A program made the position numbers and the translations under genes. DNA of 64,000 nucleotides, from the NCBI RefSeq assembly GCF_001514125.1, contig NZ_KQ948560.1:223134-287133 (forward strand), written 5' to 3'. The stretch's first letter is position 1. Each line of letters begins with the position of its first letter. Under the pieces are notes generated by a model that was given only the letters and a program-made list of their open reading frames with translations, was not told where the DNA came from and searched no databases. Of this stretch, positions 45,083 through 52,310 are shown one piece after another. The DNA comes from Streptomyces longwoodensis (GTDB taxonomy: Bacteria; Actinomycetota; Actinomycetes; Streptomycetales; Streptomycetaceae).

Positions 45083-45117
45083 ACGAAGGGGCCGCCCCTC
45101 AGGGGCGGCCCCTTCGT
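45083..45117. terminator. Bidirectional terminator of trxA and the acetyltransferase gene
   Basis: 17-bp perfect stem (ACGAAGGGGCCGCCCCT with its complement) around a single-base loop, followed on the plus strand by TC-rich sequence; located between convergent genes. Confidence 0.88.
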
Positions 45118-45139
45118 CATGCCCGGTCGGCCACCGCGC

Positions 45140-45757
45140 TCAGAGCGGCCGCAGCACGGGTTCCTTCTGTACCGCTCCGAGGAGCCGGTCGAGCGCCATC
45201 TCCACGTCTTCCTTCCAGGAGAGCGTGGACCGCAGCTCCAGCCGCAGCCGCGGGTGGGCCGGATGGGACCGCACCGTCTTGAAGCCCACCGCCGTGAGGT
45301 GCTCGGCCGGCAGCAGACAGGCGGGCTCCTTCCACCGCGCGTCGCCGAACGCCTCGATCGCCTTGAAGCCCCGGCGCAGCAGGTCCTTCGCCACCGTCTG
45401 CACCATCACCCGGCCGAGTCCCTGTCCCTGGTAGCCCGGCACGATGAACGCCGTGATCAGCTGCACCGCATCCGGGGAGATCGGGCTCGTCGGGAACGCC
45501 GACGACCGGGGCACGTACGCGGGCGGGGCGTAAAGCACGTAGCCCACGGGAGCGTCGTCCACGTAGACGACCCGGCCGCAGGAGCCCCAGTCGAGCAGTA
45601 CGGCGGAGATCCATGCCTCCTTCTCCAGCGTGGCCGTGCCGCCCTTCACCGCTGCTTCGCCGCTGACGGGGTCCAGCTCCCAGAAGACGCACGAGCCGCA
45701 GCGCTGGGGGAGGTCCTGGAGGTTGTCCAGCGTGAGCGGTACGAGCCGTCGCCCCAT
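45140..45757 (-). CDS. GNAT acetyltransferase with N-terminal CxxC
   Basis: 205 residues from ATG 45757 (MGRRLVPLTLDNLQDLP). An unusual early motif RCGSCVFWELDP is followed by a GNAT core with FIVPGYQGQGLGRVMVQTV for acetyl-CoA. The gene lies next to parB on the same strand with a gap of nearly 190 bp on the chromosome. The substrate is unknown. The CxxC could be a metal or redox site, by inference. Confidence 0.85.
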   Translation of the reverse strand: MGRRLVPLTLDNLQDLPQRCGSCVFWELDPVSGEAAVKGGTATLEKEAWISAVLLDWGSCGRVVYVDDAPVGYVLYAPPAYVPRSSAFPTSPISPDAVQLITAFIVPGYQGQGLGRVMVQTVAKDLLRRGFKAIEAFGDARWKEPACLLPAEHLTAVGFKTVRSHPAHPRLRLELRSTLSWKEDVEMALDRLLGAVQKEPVLRPL

Positions 45758-45945
45758 GAAGGCCGTTCCTCGCTTCCTTCGTCCGCGCTCCCGCGGACGG
45801 CCGTCGGAGCACTCCGTTCCTTGAGCGTATCCACGATGCGTTTGCGTCGAAACTGACGAAAAGCAAAGAGCGGGCCCTGTTCCGGTACACACCGGACAGG
45901 GCCCGCTCCGGGCCGGCCGGGCGGCCTCCGCCCGGCCGGCGCCCG

Positions 45946-47046
45946 TCAGGACTCCGCTTCGTCGGAGCCGCCCTCCGCGAGGCCCTTGTGCAGCGCCGGC
46001 CCCTCGCCCGGGGCGAGGGTGCCCAGGATGCGCTCGAGGTCCTCCATCGAGGCGAACTCGACGGTGATCTTCCCCTTCTTCTGCCCCAGGTCGACCTTCA
46101 CCCGCGTCTCGAAGCGGTCCGAGAGCCGGGTGGCGAGGTCGGTGAGCGCCGGGGAGACCCGGGCACCGGCGCGCGGCCCCTTGGCCCGCTGGGCCGACTG
46201 CGGCCGGGACCCCATCAGGGTCACGATCTCCTCCACCGACCGCACCGACAGCCCCTCGGCGACGATGCGGTGGGCCAGCCGGTCCTGCTCCTCCGGGTCG
46301 TTCACGGACAGCAGCGCCCGCGCGTGCCCGGCCGAGAGCACCCCGGCCGCGACCCGGCGCTGCACGGCCGGCGAGAGCTTCAGCAGGCGCAGCGTGTTGG
46401 AGACCTGCGGACGGGAGCGTCCGATACGGTCCGCCAGCTGGTCATGGGTGCAGTTGAAGTCCTTCAGCAGCTGCTCGTAGGCGTTGGCCTCTTCGATCGG
46501 GTTCAGCTGCGCCCGGTGCAGGTTCTCCAGGAGCGCGTCCAGGAGGAGCTTCTCGTCGTCCGTCTCGCGGACGATCGCCGGAATCGCCTCCAGCCCCGCC
46601 TCACGGCTGGCCCGCAGACGCCGCTCGCCCATGATGAGCTCGTAGCGCTCGGGGCCCAGCTGCCGTACGACGACGGGCTGGAGGAGGCCGACCTCCTTGA
46701 TGGAGGTGATCAGTTCGGCGAGCGCGTCCTCGTCGAAGACCTCACGCGGCTGGCGCGGGTTGGGGGTGATGGCGTCGAGGGGGAGCTCCGCGAAGTGCGC
46801 GCCCACCGGAGGCGCGGGGACCTCCGCGGCGCCGCTCGTCGACGACCCCTCCGTGGTTTCCCGTGGAACCGGCGGCAGCGTCGCCACCCTGGCCGCGGCC
46901 ACTCCGCGGTCCGTCAGCACCGGGACGGCGGCCGGGGAGACGGGTGCGCCGCTTCCCACCGCTGCCGAGGCCGGGTTCTTCTCCGTCGGAGCAGCAGGGA
47001 TCAACGCGCCGAGCCCACGGCCCAACCCCCTCCGTCGCTCGCTCAC
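45946..47046 (-). CDS. parB: Chromosome-partitioning protein ParB
   Basis: 366 residues from GTG 47046, overlapping the parA stop by 4 nt. After MSERRRGLGRGLGAL comes a disordered linker, the ParB/Srx CTPase domain with PRQPREVFDEDALAELITSIKEVGLLQPVVVR and GERRLRAS, the helix-turn-helix (THDQLADRIGRSRPQVSNTLRLLKL region) that reads parS, and a C-terminal dimer domain. It loads on the parS sites listed here and condenses the origin region, especially in aerial hyphae before sporulation. Confidence 0.96.
   Translation of the reverse strand: MSERRRGLGRGLGALIPAAPTEKNPASAAVGSGAPVSPAAVPVLTDRGVAAARVATLPPVPRETTEGSSTSGAAEVPAPPVGAHFAELPLDAITPNPRQPREVFDEDALAELITSIKEVGLLQPVVVRQLGPERYELIMGERRLRASREAGLEAIPAIVRETDDEKLLLDALLENLHRAQLNPIEEANAYEQLLKDFNCTHDQLADRIGRSRPQVSNTLRLLKLSPAVQRRVAAGVLSAGHARALLSVNDPEEQDRLAHRIVAEGLSVRSVEEIVTLMGSRPQSAQRAKGPRAGARVSPALTDLATRLSDRFETRVKVDLGQKKGKITVEFASMEDLERILGTLAPGEGPALHKGLAEGGSDEAES
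46856..46869. other. Degenerate parS inside parB, two mismatches
   Basis: GTTTCCCGTGGAAC in the linker-coding part of parB, encoding Val-Pro-Arg-Glu-Thr on the minus strand. The similarity to the VSRET codons suggests a decayed parS. Confidence 0.4.
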
Positions 47047-48116
47047 TGGATCCCCTCCACCATGCTCGGATTGTTCTGGGCGCCGATGTGGGCGTGGGTG
47101 GCGTCGTAGCTGACGCCGACACCCCTCAGCGCGATCTCTCGTGCCGCCTCAAGGTAGGACAGGGCACCGCTCGATCCGGGATCGTAGGTCAGCACGGTCT
47201 GTCCGTAGCTCGGTGCCTCGGAGATGCGGACGGAGCGGGGAATGCTCGTCCGCAGCACCTCGTCACCGAAGTGGGTGCGCACCTCTTCCGCGACCTGGGA
47301 GGCGAGGCGCGTCCGGCCGTCGTACATAGTGAGCAGGATGGTCGACACGTGCAGGTGGGGGTTGAGGTGCCCCCGCACCAGGTCGACGTTGCGCAGCAGC
47401 TGTCCCAGGCCCTCCAGTGCGTAGTACTCGCACTGGATCGGGATGAGGACCTCGGCCCCCGCCACGAGGGCGTTCACGGTCAGCAGGCCGAGGGAGGGCG
47501 GGCAGTCGATGAGGATGTAGTCCAGGGGCTGCTCGTACGCCTGGATAGCGCGCTGGAGCCGGCTCTCGCGGGCCACCAGGGACACCAGCTCGATCTCCGC
47601 ACCGGCGAGGTCGATCGTGGCGGGCGCGCAGAAGAGACCTTCGACGTCGGGGACCGGCTGGACGACCTCGGAGAGCGGCCTGCTGTCCACCAGCACGTCG
47701 TAGATGGAGGGGACCTCGGCGTGGTGGTCGATCCCGAGCGCCGTGGACGCGTTGCCCTGGGGGTCGAGGTCGACCACCAGGACCCGGCCCCCGTGCAGGG
47801 CCAGGGAGGCCGCCAGGTTCACGGTGGTCGTGGTCTTGCCGACCCCGCCCTTCTGATTGGCCACCACGATGATGCGTGTCTGCTCGGGCCGTGGCAGGCC
47901 CTCGCCGGCACGACCCAGAGCCTCTACCGCCAGTTGGGCAGCACGACCGATCGGAGTGTCGTCCATCGGGGGCGGTGTTTCACGTGAAACATCCTCCTCC
48001 ATCGACTCGGTACGGGGACCGGGGACCGGATCGGTCATCGGTCCCGCGATGTTGGCGTCGGACCGCAAGGATTCACTCTCCTCGACTTCAGGCTCGCAAT
48101 GAACAGAGCCTCCCAT
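47043..48116 (-). CDS. parA: Chromosome-partitioning ATPase ParA
   Basis: 357 residues if started at ATG 48116 (MGGSVHCEPEVEES). In-frame alternatives are GTG 48290, whose first codons overlap a parS, and ATG 48038 (MTDPVPGPRTESM). None has a strong Shine-Dalgarno sequence. The deviant Walker A KGGVGKTTTT, VVDLDPQGNAST and LIDCPPSLGLLTVNAL are intact. It forms ATP-dependent filaments or gradients that position ParB-origin complexes. The N-terminal about 90 residues before the ATPase core are disordered and contain VSRET from a parS. Confidence 0.94.
   Translation of the reverse strand: MGGSVHCEPEVEESESLRSDANIAGPMTDPVPGPRTESMEEDVSRETPPPMDDTPIGRAAQLAVEALGRAGEGLPRPEQTRIIVVANQKGGVGKTTTTVNLAASLALHGGRVLVVDLDPQGNASTALGIDHHAEVPSIYDVLVDSRPLSEVVQPVPDVEGLFCAPATIDLAGAEIELVSLVARESRLQRAIQAYEQPLDYILIDCPPSLGLLTVNALVAGAEVLIPIQCEYYALEGLGQLLRNVDLVRGHLNPHLHVSTILLTMYDGRTRLASQVAEEVRTHFGDEVLRTSIPRSVRISEAPSYGQTVLTYDPGSSGALSYLEAAREIALRGVGVSYDATHAHIGAQNNPSMVEGIQ
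47977..47990. other. parS, exact, inside parA
   Basis: GTTTCACGTGAAAC in the disordered N-terminal coding part of parA, read as Val-Ser-Arg-Glu-Thr on the minus strand. Confidence 0.95.
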
Positions 48117-48274
48117 GCCCGCAGGGTCAGGAACCAGTGAGGCCTGGTGTTCTGTGGAGAAATCCACCTCTGTGGACAACTCCGCCCCCTCATCGAGGGA
48201 CCCGAGAGGCTTGCGGTCGCGGGGGTCGGCCGCGGCGCGGCCCCGACTGATGATGCCGTGCAGCAGTGAGCGAC

Positions 48275-48288
48275 GTTTCACGTGAAAC
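48275..48288. other. parS, exact, upstream of parA
   Basis: GTTTCACGTGAAAC in the rsmG-parA gap, 159 bp before the chosen parA start. It overlaps the alternative GTG 48290 reading frame and is well placed to let ParB affect parAB transcription. Confidence 0.95.
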
Positions 48289-48365
48289 ACGATGCACAGC
48301 GCCGACGACCGTTGTGTCGCGACACTCCGTCAGGCACGGGTGGGGCAGCTTGTGTGGAGTACGGG

Positions 48366-49082
48366 TCAGCGCCGGCGACGCGTCCGGCCGGTCCGTGCGG
48401 CCTTCGCCCGCTTGGCCGCGAAACGCACGCCACCCGGGCTCTCCCCGACCTCGACCCGGACGACCGTGGACAGGGGATCCACGACACCCTCGCCGACCTG
48501 CACGACGGAGGTGTCGACGGCTCCGAGCTTGCTGAGGGCGGTCGCCGCGCTCTTCAGCTCCTCCTCCGCCGTGTCCCCCTTGAGGGCGAGCATCTCGCCG
48601 TAGGGGCGCAGCAGCGGGATGCCCCAGGTGGCCAGCCGGTCCAGGGGAGCCACGGCCCGGGCCGTCACCACGTGGACCGGGTTCAGCTTGCCCATGACCT
48701 CTTCGGCCCGGCCACGCATCACGGTCACGTGGTCGAGGCCCAGGAGCTCGACGACCTCGGTGAGGAAGTTCGTGCGGCGCAGCAGCGGCTCCAGCAGCGT
48801 GATCTTCAGGTCCTCCCGGACGAGCGCCAGGGGGATGCCGGGGAGTCCGGCCCCCGAGCCGACGTCGCACACGGTCACGCCCTCGGGCACGACCTCGGAG
48901 AGCACCGCGCAGTTCAGCAGGTGCCGCTCCCACAGGCGGGGCACCTCCCGCGGGCCGATGAGCCCGCGTTGCACGCCTGCCTCGGCCAGCAGCTCGGCGT
49001 ACCGGACCGCATCAGCGAAGCGATCACCGAATACCTCGCGAGCCTGCTCGGGCGCAGGGGGGAGCTCCGCTGCCTCCGTCAC
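48366..49082 (-). CDS. rsmG: 16S rRNA (guanine-527-N7) methyltransferase RsmG
   Basis: 238 residues from GTG 49082 (MTEAAELPPAPEQ), with AAGGAC upstream; GTG 49106 is a longer alternative. The SAM site CDVGSGAGLPGIPLAL, LLEPLLRRTNFL and TARAVAPLDRLATWG are the GidB signatures. Loss of this enzyme gives low-level streptomycin resistance and can raise antibiotic output in Streptomyces. The C-terminus is basic (RAARTGRTRRRR type). Confidence 0.94.
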   Translation of the reverse strand: MTEAAELPPAPEQAREVFGDRFADAVRYAELLAEAGVQRGLIGPREVPRLWERHLLNCAVLSEVVPEGVTVCDVGSGAGLPGIPLALVREDLKITLLEPLLRRTNFLTEVVELLGLDHVTVMRGRAEEVMGKLNPVHVVTARAVAPLDRLATWGIPLLRPYGEMLALKGDTAEEELKSAATALSKLGAVDTSVVQVGEGVVDPLSTVVRVEVGESPGGVRFAAKRAKAARTGRTRRRR

Positions 49083-49151
49083 GGGGACCGTCCTTCCGTA
49101 CCGCACCGGCGCTTCTCACGCCGGTGACCAGAACTATCAGGCTGACAAAGA

Positions 49152-49182
49152 GCGGCCCCGTCTGCGCAACAGACGGGGCCGC
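49152..49182 (-). terminator. Terminator between jag and rsmG
   Basis: 13-bp perfect stem (GCGGCCCCGTCTG with its complement) and a 5-nt loop, 20 bp after the jag stop on the minus strand. Confidence 0.85.
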
Positions 49183-49201
49183 GGGTGGTGCAGGTACCGA
49201 G

Positions 49202-49714
49202 TCAGTTGGGGAGCACGACGACGAAGCGCTGCGGCTCCTCGCCCTCGGACTCGCTGCGCAGGCCCGCCGCCTTCACCGCGTCATGGACGACCTTGCGCTC
49301 GAACGGCGTCATGGGCTTCAGCCTGACCGGCTCACCGCTGTTCTTCGCGTCGGCCGCGGCCTTGGCGCCCAGCTCCGAGAGCTCGGCGCGCTTCGTGGCG
49401 CGGTAGCCCCCGATGTCCAGCATCAGCCGGCTGCGGTCGCCGGTCTCCCGGTGCACGGCCAGGCGCGTCAGCTCCTGAAGCGCCTCCAGCACCTCGCCGT
49501 CGCGGCCGACCAGCTTCTGGAGGTCGCGGCCGCCCGTGTCGCTGATGATCGACACGGAGGCACGATCGGCCTCGACGTCCATGTCGATGTCGCCGTCGAG
49601 ATCGGCGATGTCCAGCAGACCCTCGAGGTAGTCCGCCGCGATCTCGCCCTCCTGCTCCAGGCGGGTCAGGGTGTCTGCACCCTCGGCGGCAGCGGAGGTG
49701 GTGCCTTCCGTCAC
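49202..49714 (-). CDS. jag: Jag/KhpB RNA-binding protein
   Basis: 170 residues. A KH-like domain with GRDGEVLEALQELTRLAV (about 85-105) is followed by an R3H domain with MTPFERKVVHDAVKA. The N-terminus is acidic and lacks the Jag-N domain of Firmicutes. It binds RNA and is linked to cell elongation and division control. Same strand as yidC with a 15-bp gap. Confidence 0.93.
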   Translation of the reverse strand: MTEGTTSAAAEGADTLTRLEQEGEIAADYLEGLLDIADLDGDIDMDVEADRASVSIISDTGGRDLQKLVGRDGEVLEALQELTRLAVHRETGDRSRLMLDIGGYRATKRAELSELGAKAAADAKNSGEPVRLKPMTPFERKVVHDAVKAAGLRSESEGEEPQRFVVVLPN

Positions 49715-49729
49715 GGGACGGTCTCCTTC

Positions 49730-51028
49730 TTACTTCTTGGACGGGGACTTGGGGCGCTGCGGGCCACCCTTGCGCTGCCCGGACTGTGCCCTGCTGCGGC
49801 CACCGCCGGACTTGGCGGTGGACTGCTTGGCTGCGGGCTGCTTCGGGGCGGCCGGCGGGGCAGCGGCGGCGGGCTCGTCGTCCTCCGGCTCGTCGGACTT
49901 GGACAGCGAGGTGGTGGGCTCGCCGGCCGCCTTGACGGTCGACTGGCGCTGGGACTTGGACTGCCGCTTGGGCTGCTGGCGCTTGGCGGCGGTCGCGGTG
50001 GTGGTCCCACCGTCCTCCGTCCCCTCGACGGCCCGGGCCTCGCTCTTGACGATGTTTCCGTCCGCCTGGGCGGCGAGACCCGCCTTGGTCAGACCGTTGA
50101 TGAACTTGCGCTCGGCCTCGTTGCGGTCCCGGCCCTTGGCCACGATGGCCTTGACGATGGCCCGCTCGCCCCGTCCGCGGGTGCCGCCGTGGTGCGTGAC
50201 GCGCTTGTACAGGCGCTCCAGGTACGCGGCCTGGGCCTTGGAACCCGGGGTCGGGTTGTTGTGGATGACGTACATCTGCTGGCCCATGGTCCACACGTTG
50301 GTGGTCAGCCAGTAGACGAGGACACCGACGGGGAAGTTGATGCCGAAGATGGCGAACATCAGCGGGAAGACGTACATCAGCATCTTCTGCTGCTGCATGA
50401 ACGGGGTCTTCACCGAGGTGTCGACGTTCTTCGTCATCAGCTGGCGCTGGGTGAAGAACTGCGAGGCCGACATCAGGACGATCATGATGACGGTCACGAC
50501 GCGCACGTCCGTCACCGAGGCGCCGAGGGCCTCGATGGTGGAGGCGCTGTCCTTGAACTTGGCGGCCAGCGGGGCGCCGAAGATGTGCGCGTTCCGCGCG
50601 CTCTCCAGCAGCGAGTCGTTGATGACGCCGATGGTCTTGCCCGACGCGATGCCGTTGAGCACGTGGTACAGGGCGAAGAAGAACGGGGACTGCGCCAGGA
50701 TGGGAAGGCACGAGGAGAGCGGGTTGGTGCCCGTCTCCTTGTACAGCTTCATCATCTCTTCGGACTGGCGCTGCTTGTCGTTCTTGTAGCGCTCCTGGAT
50801 CTTCTTCATCTCGGGCTGCAGCGTCTGCATGGCCCGGGTCGCCTTGATCTGCTTCACGAAGAGCGGGATCAGGCAGATGCGGATCAGGATCACCAGGGAC
50901 ACGATGGACAGGCCCCAGGCCCATCCGGTGTCCGGGCCGAAGATGGCCCCGTACACCTTGTGGAACTGGACGATGACCCAGGAGACGGGTGTCGTGATGA
51001 AACTGAAGAGGCTGGCAATCGTGTCCAC
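49730..51028 (-). CDS. yidC: Membrane protein insertase YidC
   Basis: 432 residues from GTG 51028. Five hydrophobic segments of the YidC/Oxa1 core are present (ITTPVSWVIVQFHKVYGAIFG, WAWGLSIVSLVILIRICLIP with the conserved Arg, MFAIFGINFPVGVLVYWLTTNVWTM region). The C-terminal tail of about 130 residues is basic, with Ala/Gln/Lys repeats, and probably contacts the ribosome. It inserts membrane proteins with or without SecYEG. Confidence 0.95.
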   Translation of the reverse strand: MDTIASLFSFITTPVSWVIVQFHKVYGAIFGPDTGWAWGLSIVSLVILIRICLIPLFVKQIKATRAMQTLQPEMKKIQERYKNDKQRQSEEMMKLYKETGTNPLSSCLPILAQSPFFFALYHVLNGIASGKTIGVINDSLLESARNAHIFGAPLAAKFKDSASTIEALGASVTDVRVVTVIMIVLMSASQFFTQRQLMTKNVDTSVKTPFMQQQKMLMYVFPLMFAIFGINFPVGVLVYWLTTNVWTMGQQMYVIHNNPTPGSKAQAAYLERLYKRVTHHGGTRGRGERAIVKAIVAKGRDRNEAERKFINGLTKAGLAAQADGNIVKSEARAVEGTEDGGTTTATAAKRQQPKRQSKSQRQSTVKAAGEPTTSLSKSDEPEDDEPAAAAPPAAPKQPAAKQSTAKSGGGRSRAQSGQRKGGPQRPKSPSKK

Positions 51029-51031
51029 TAA

Positions 51032-51385
51032 TCATGCTCCTTGGGCATGGGACGGTGTCTCTGCGGCCGGGCTCGGGGAACGATTGTCCCCGGTGGCCGT
51101 TTCGGCGGCGGAGGGCCCGCCCCTGCGTGCACGCCAGGCGTCGCGCAGCATCTCGTGCCACCGCGGACGCTTGCGCGGTGGAACATGGTCCACACCGCCG
51201 AGCGACCACGGATTGCACCGGAGGATCCGCCAGGCGGTGAGCGCCGTTCCCTTGATCGCGCCGTGCCGGTCGATGGCCGTGTAGCCGTAGTGGGAGCACG
51301 ACGGGTAGTACTTGCAGACCGGCCCCAGCAGAGGACTGATCGTCCACTGGTACAGCTTGATCAGAGCCAGCAGCGGGTACTTCAT
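51032..51385 (-). CDS. yidD: Membrane protein insertion efficiency factor YidD
   Basis: 117 residues. MKYPLLALIKLYQWTISPLLG, CKYYPSCSHYGYTAI and WRILRCNPWSLGGVDHVP are the YidD signatures, with three conserved Cys. The C-terminal 45 residues are variable. Overlaps rnpA by 4 nt and precedes yidC by 3 bp. Confidence 0.95.
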   Translation of the reverse strand: MKYPLLALIKLYQWTISPLLGPVCKYYPSCSHYGYTAIDRHGAIKGTALTAWRILRCNPWSLGGVDHVPPRKRPRWHEMLRDAWRARRGGPSAAETATGDNRSPSPAAETPSHAQGA

Positions 51386-51753
51386 CGCGCGCCCCCTCCC
51401 AGCAGCCGTCGAAGGGCGGCATCCAGGTCTTGGGCCAGCTGTGCATGGTCGGCGTCGCCCGCGCCGGGCAGCGCTCGTACGACTACCAGGCTACCGGGCG
51501 GGAAAAGGGCGATCCGGTCACGCAGGAGGTGCCGCAGTCGGCGCTTCACCGTGTTGCGGACGACGGCGCCGCCCACGGCCTTGCTCACGACGAAACCCGC
51601 ACGCGTCGGGGGAGCGCTCTCCCCAGGCGCGTGCGGGTCCGTGGCACCGCTTCGTAGGTGGACGACGAGCGTCGGGCGTCCGGCCCGGCGCCCCCGTCGT
51701 ACCGCGGTCGCGAAGTCCTCGCGCCGCCTCAGCCGGTTCTCGGTGGGCAGCAC
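51382..51753 (-). CDS. rnpA: Ribonuclease P protein component
   Basis: 123 residues from GTG 51753. MLPTENRLRRREDFATAVRRGRRAG and the RNP motif KAVGGAVVRNTVKRRLRHLLRD are intact. Protein subunit of RNase P, maturing the 5' end of tRNAs. Follows rpmH by 21 bp. Confidence 0.95.
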   Translation of the reverse strand: MLPTENRLRRREDFATAVRRGRRAGRPTLVVHLRSGATDPHAPGESAPPTRAGFVVSKAVGGAVVRNTVKRRLRHLLRDRIALFPPGSLVVVRALPGAGDADHAQLAQDLDAALRRLLGGGAR

Positions 51754-51774
51754 GACGGCATGACCTGACCGGGA

Positions 51775-51912
51775 TCAGGCGGACAGACGGGCGCGACCCT
51801 TGCTACGGCGGGACGCGAGGATCGCGCGGCCGGCACGGGTGCGCATACGCAGCCGGAAGCCGTGGGTCTTCGCGCGACGACGGTTGTTCGGCTGGAAGGT
51901 GCGCTTGCTCAC
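51775..51912 (-). CDS. rpmH: 50S ribosomal protein L34
   Basis: 45 residues from GTG 51912: MSKRTFQPNNRRRAKTHGFR and a basic tail ending RARLSA, the complete L34 sequence. It is the first gene of the minus-strand rpmH-rnpA-yidD-yidC-jag unit and is divergent from dnaA. Confidence 0.96.
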   Translation of the reverse strand: MSKRTFQPNNRRRAKTHGFRLRMRTRAGRAILASRRSKGRARLSA

Positions 51913-52310
51913 TCGGGGGCTCCAGAAAAGAATCGGTGGTGGCGGGGTGCCGTCCTGGCTGTCACCGTGCGCCCACGAGTAGCTCGCGTCACGCCCGAGT
52001 GCACCGCTTCCCGATCACCTTCAAGCGATCTGTGCCCATCGGAGGCAGGCGGCAGCAGCCATCGACAACTCGACCTGGTTACGGTACGCGCGGCTACGCC
52101 ATCCGGTCAAACCGGTGGGCGCCGGGGGACACTGTCCACAGCCTGGGGACAACAACTTGAACCGTACCCGCCGCGCTGACTACCGTGGCTGGACTCCGAT
52201 TCGTTCCCTTGTCACCCGCACCAGCGGATTAGTCCCCGCCCGTCCACCCGAGAACATCCCGACCCGTCCCACGATCACACGAACGTGGGACCTGTGAGAG
52301 AGCGTGCCCT
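51913..52310. promoter_or_regulatory. rpmH-dnaA divergent region with DnaA box and dnaA promoter
   Basis: 398-bp gene-free stretch. It holds a DnaA box CTGTCCACA at 52132-52140 and, just after it, a likely dnaA promoter: -35 TTGAAC (52157-52162), 18-nt spacer, -10 TACCGT (52181-52186). The box next to the promoter fits autoregulation by DnaA. The rpmH promoter must lie on the other strand but was not resolved. Confidence 0.65.
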
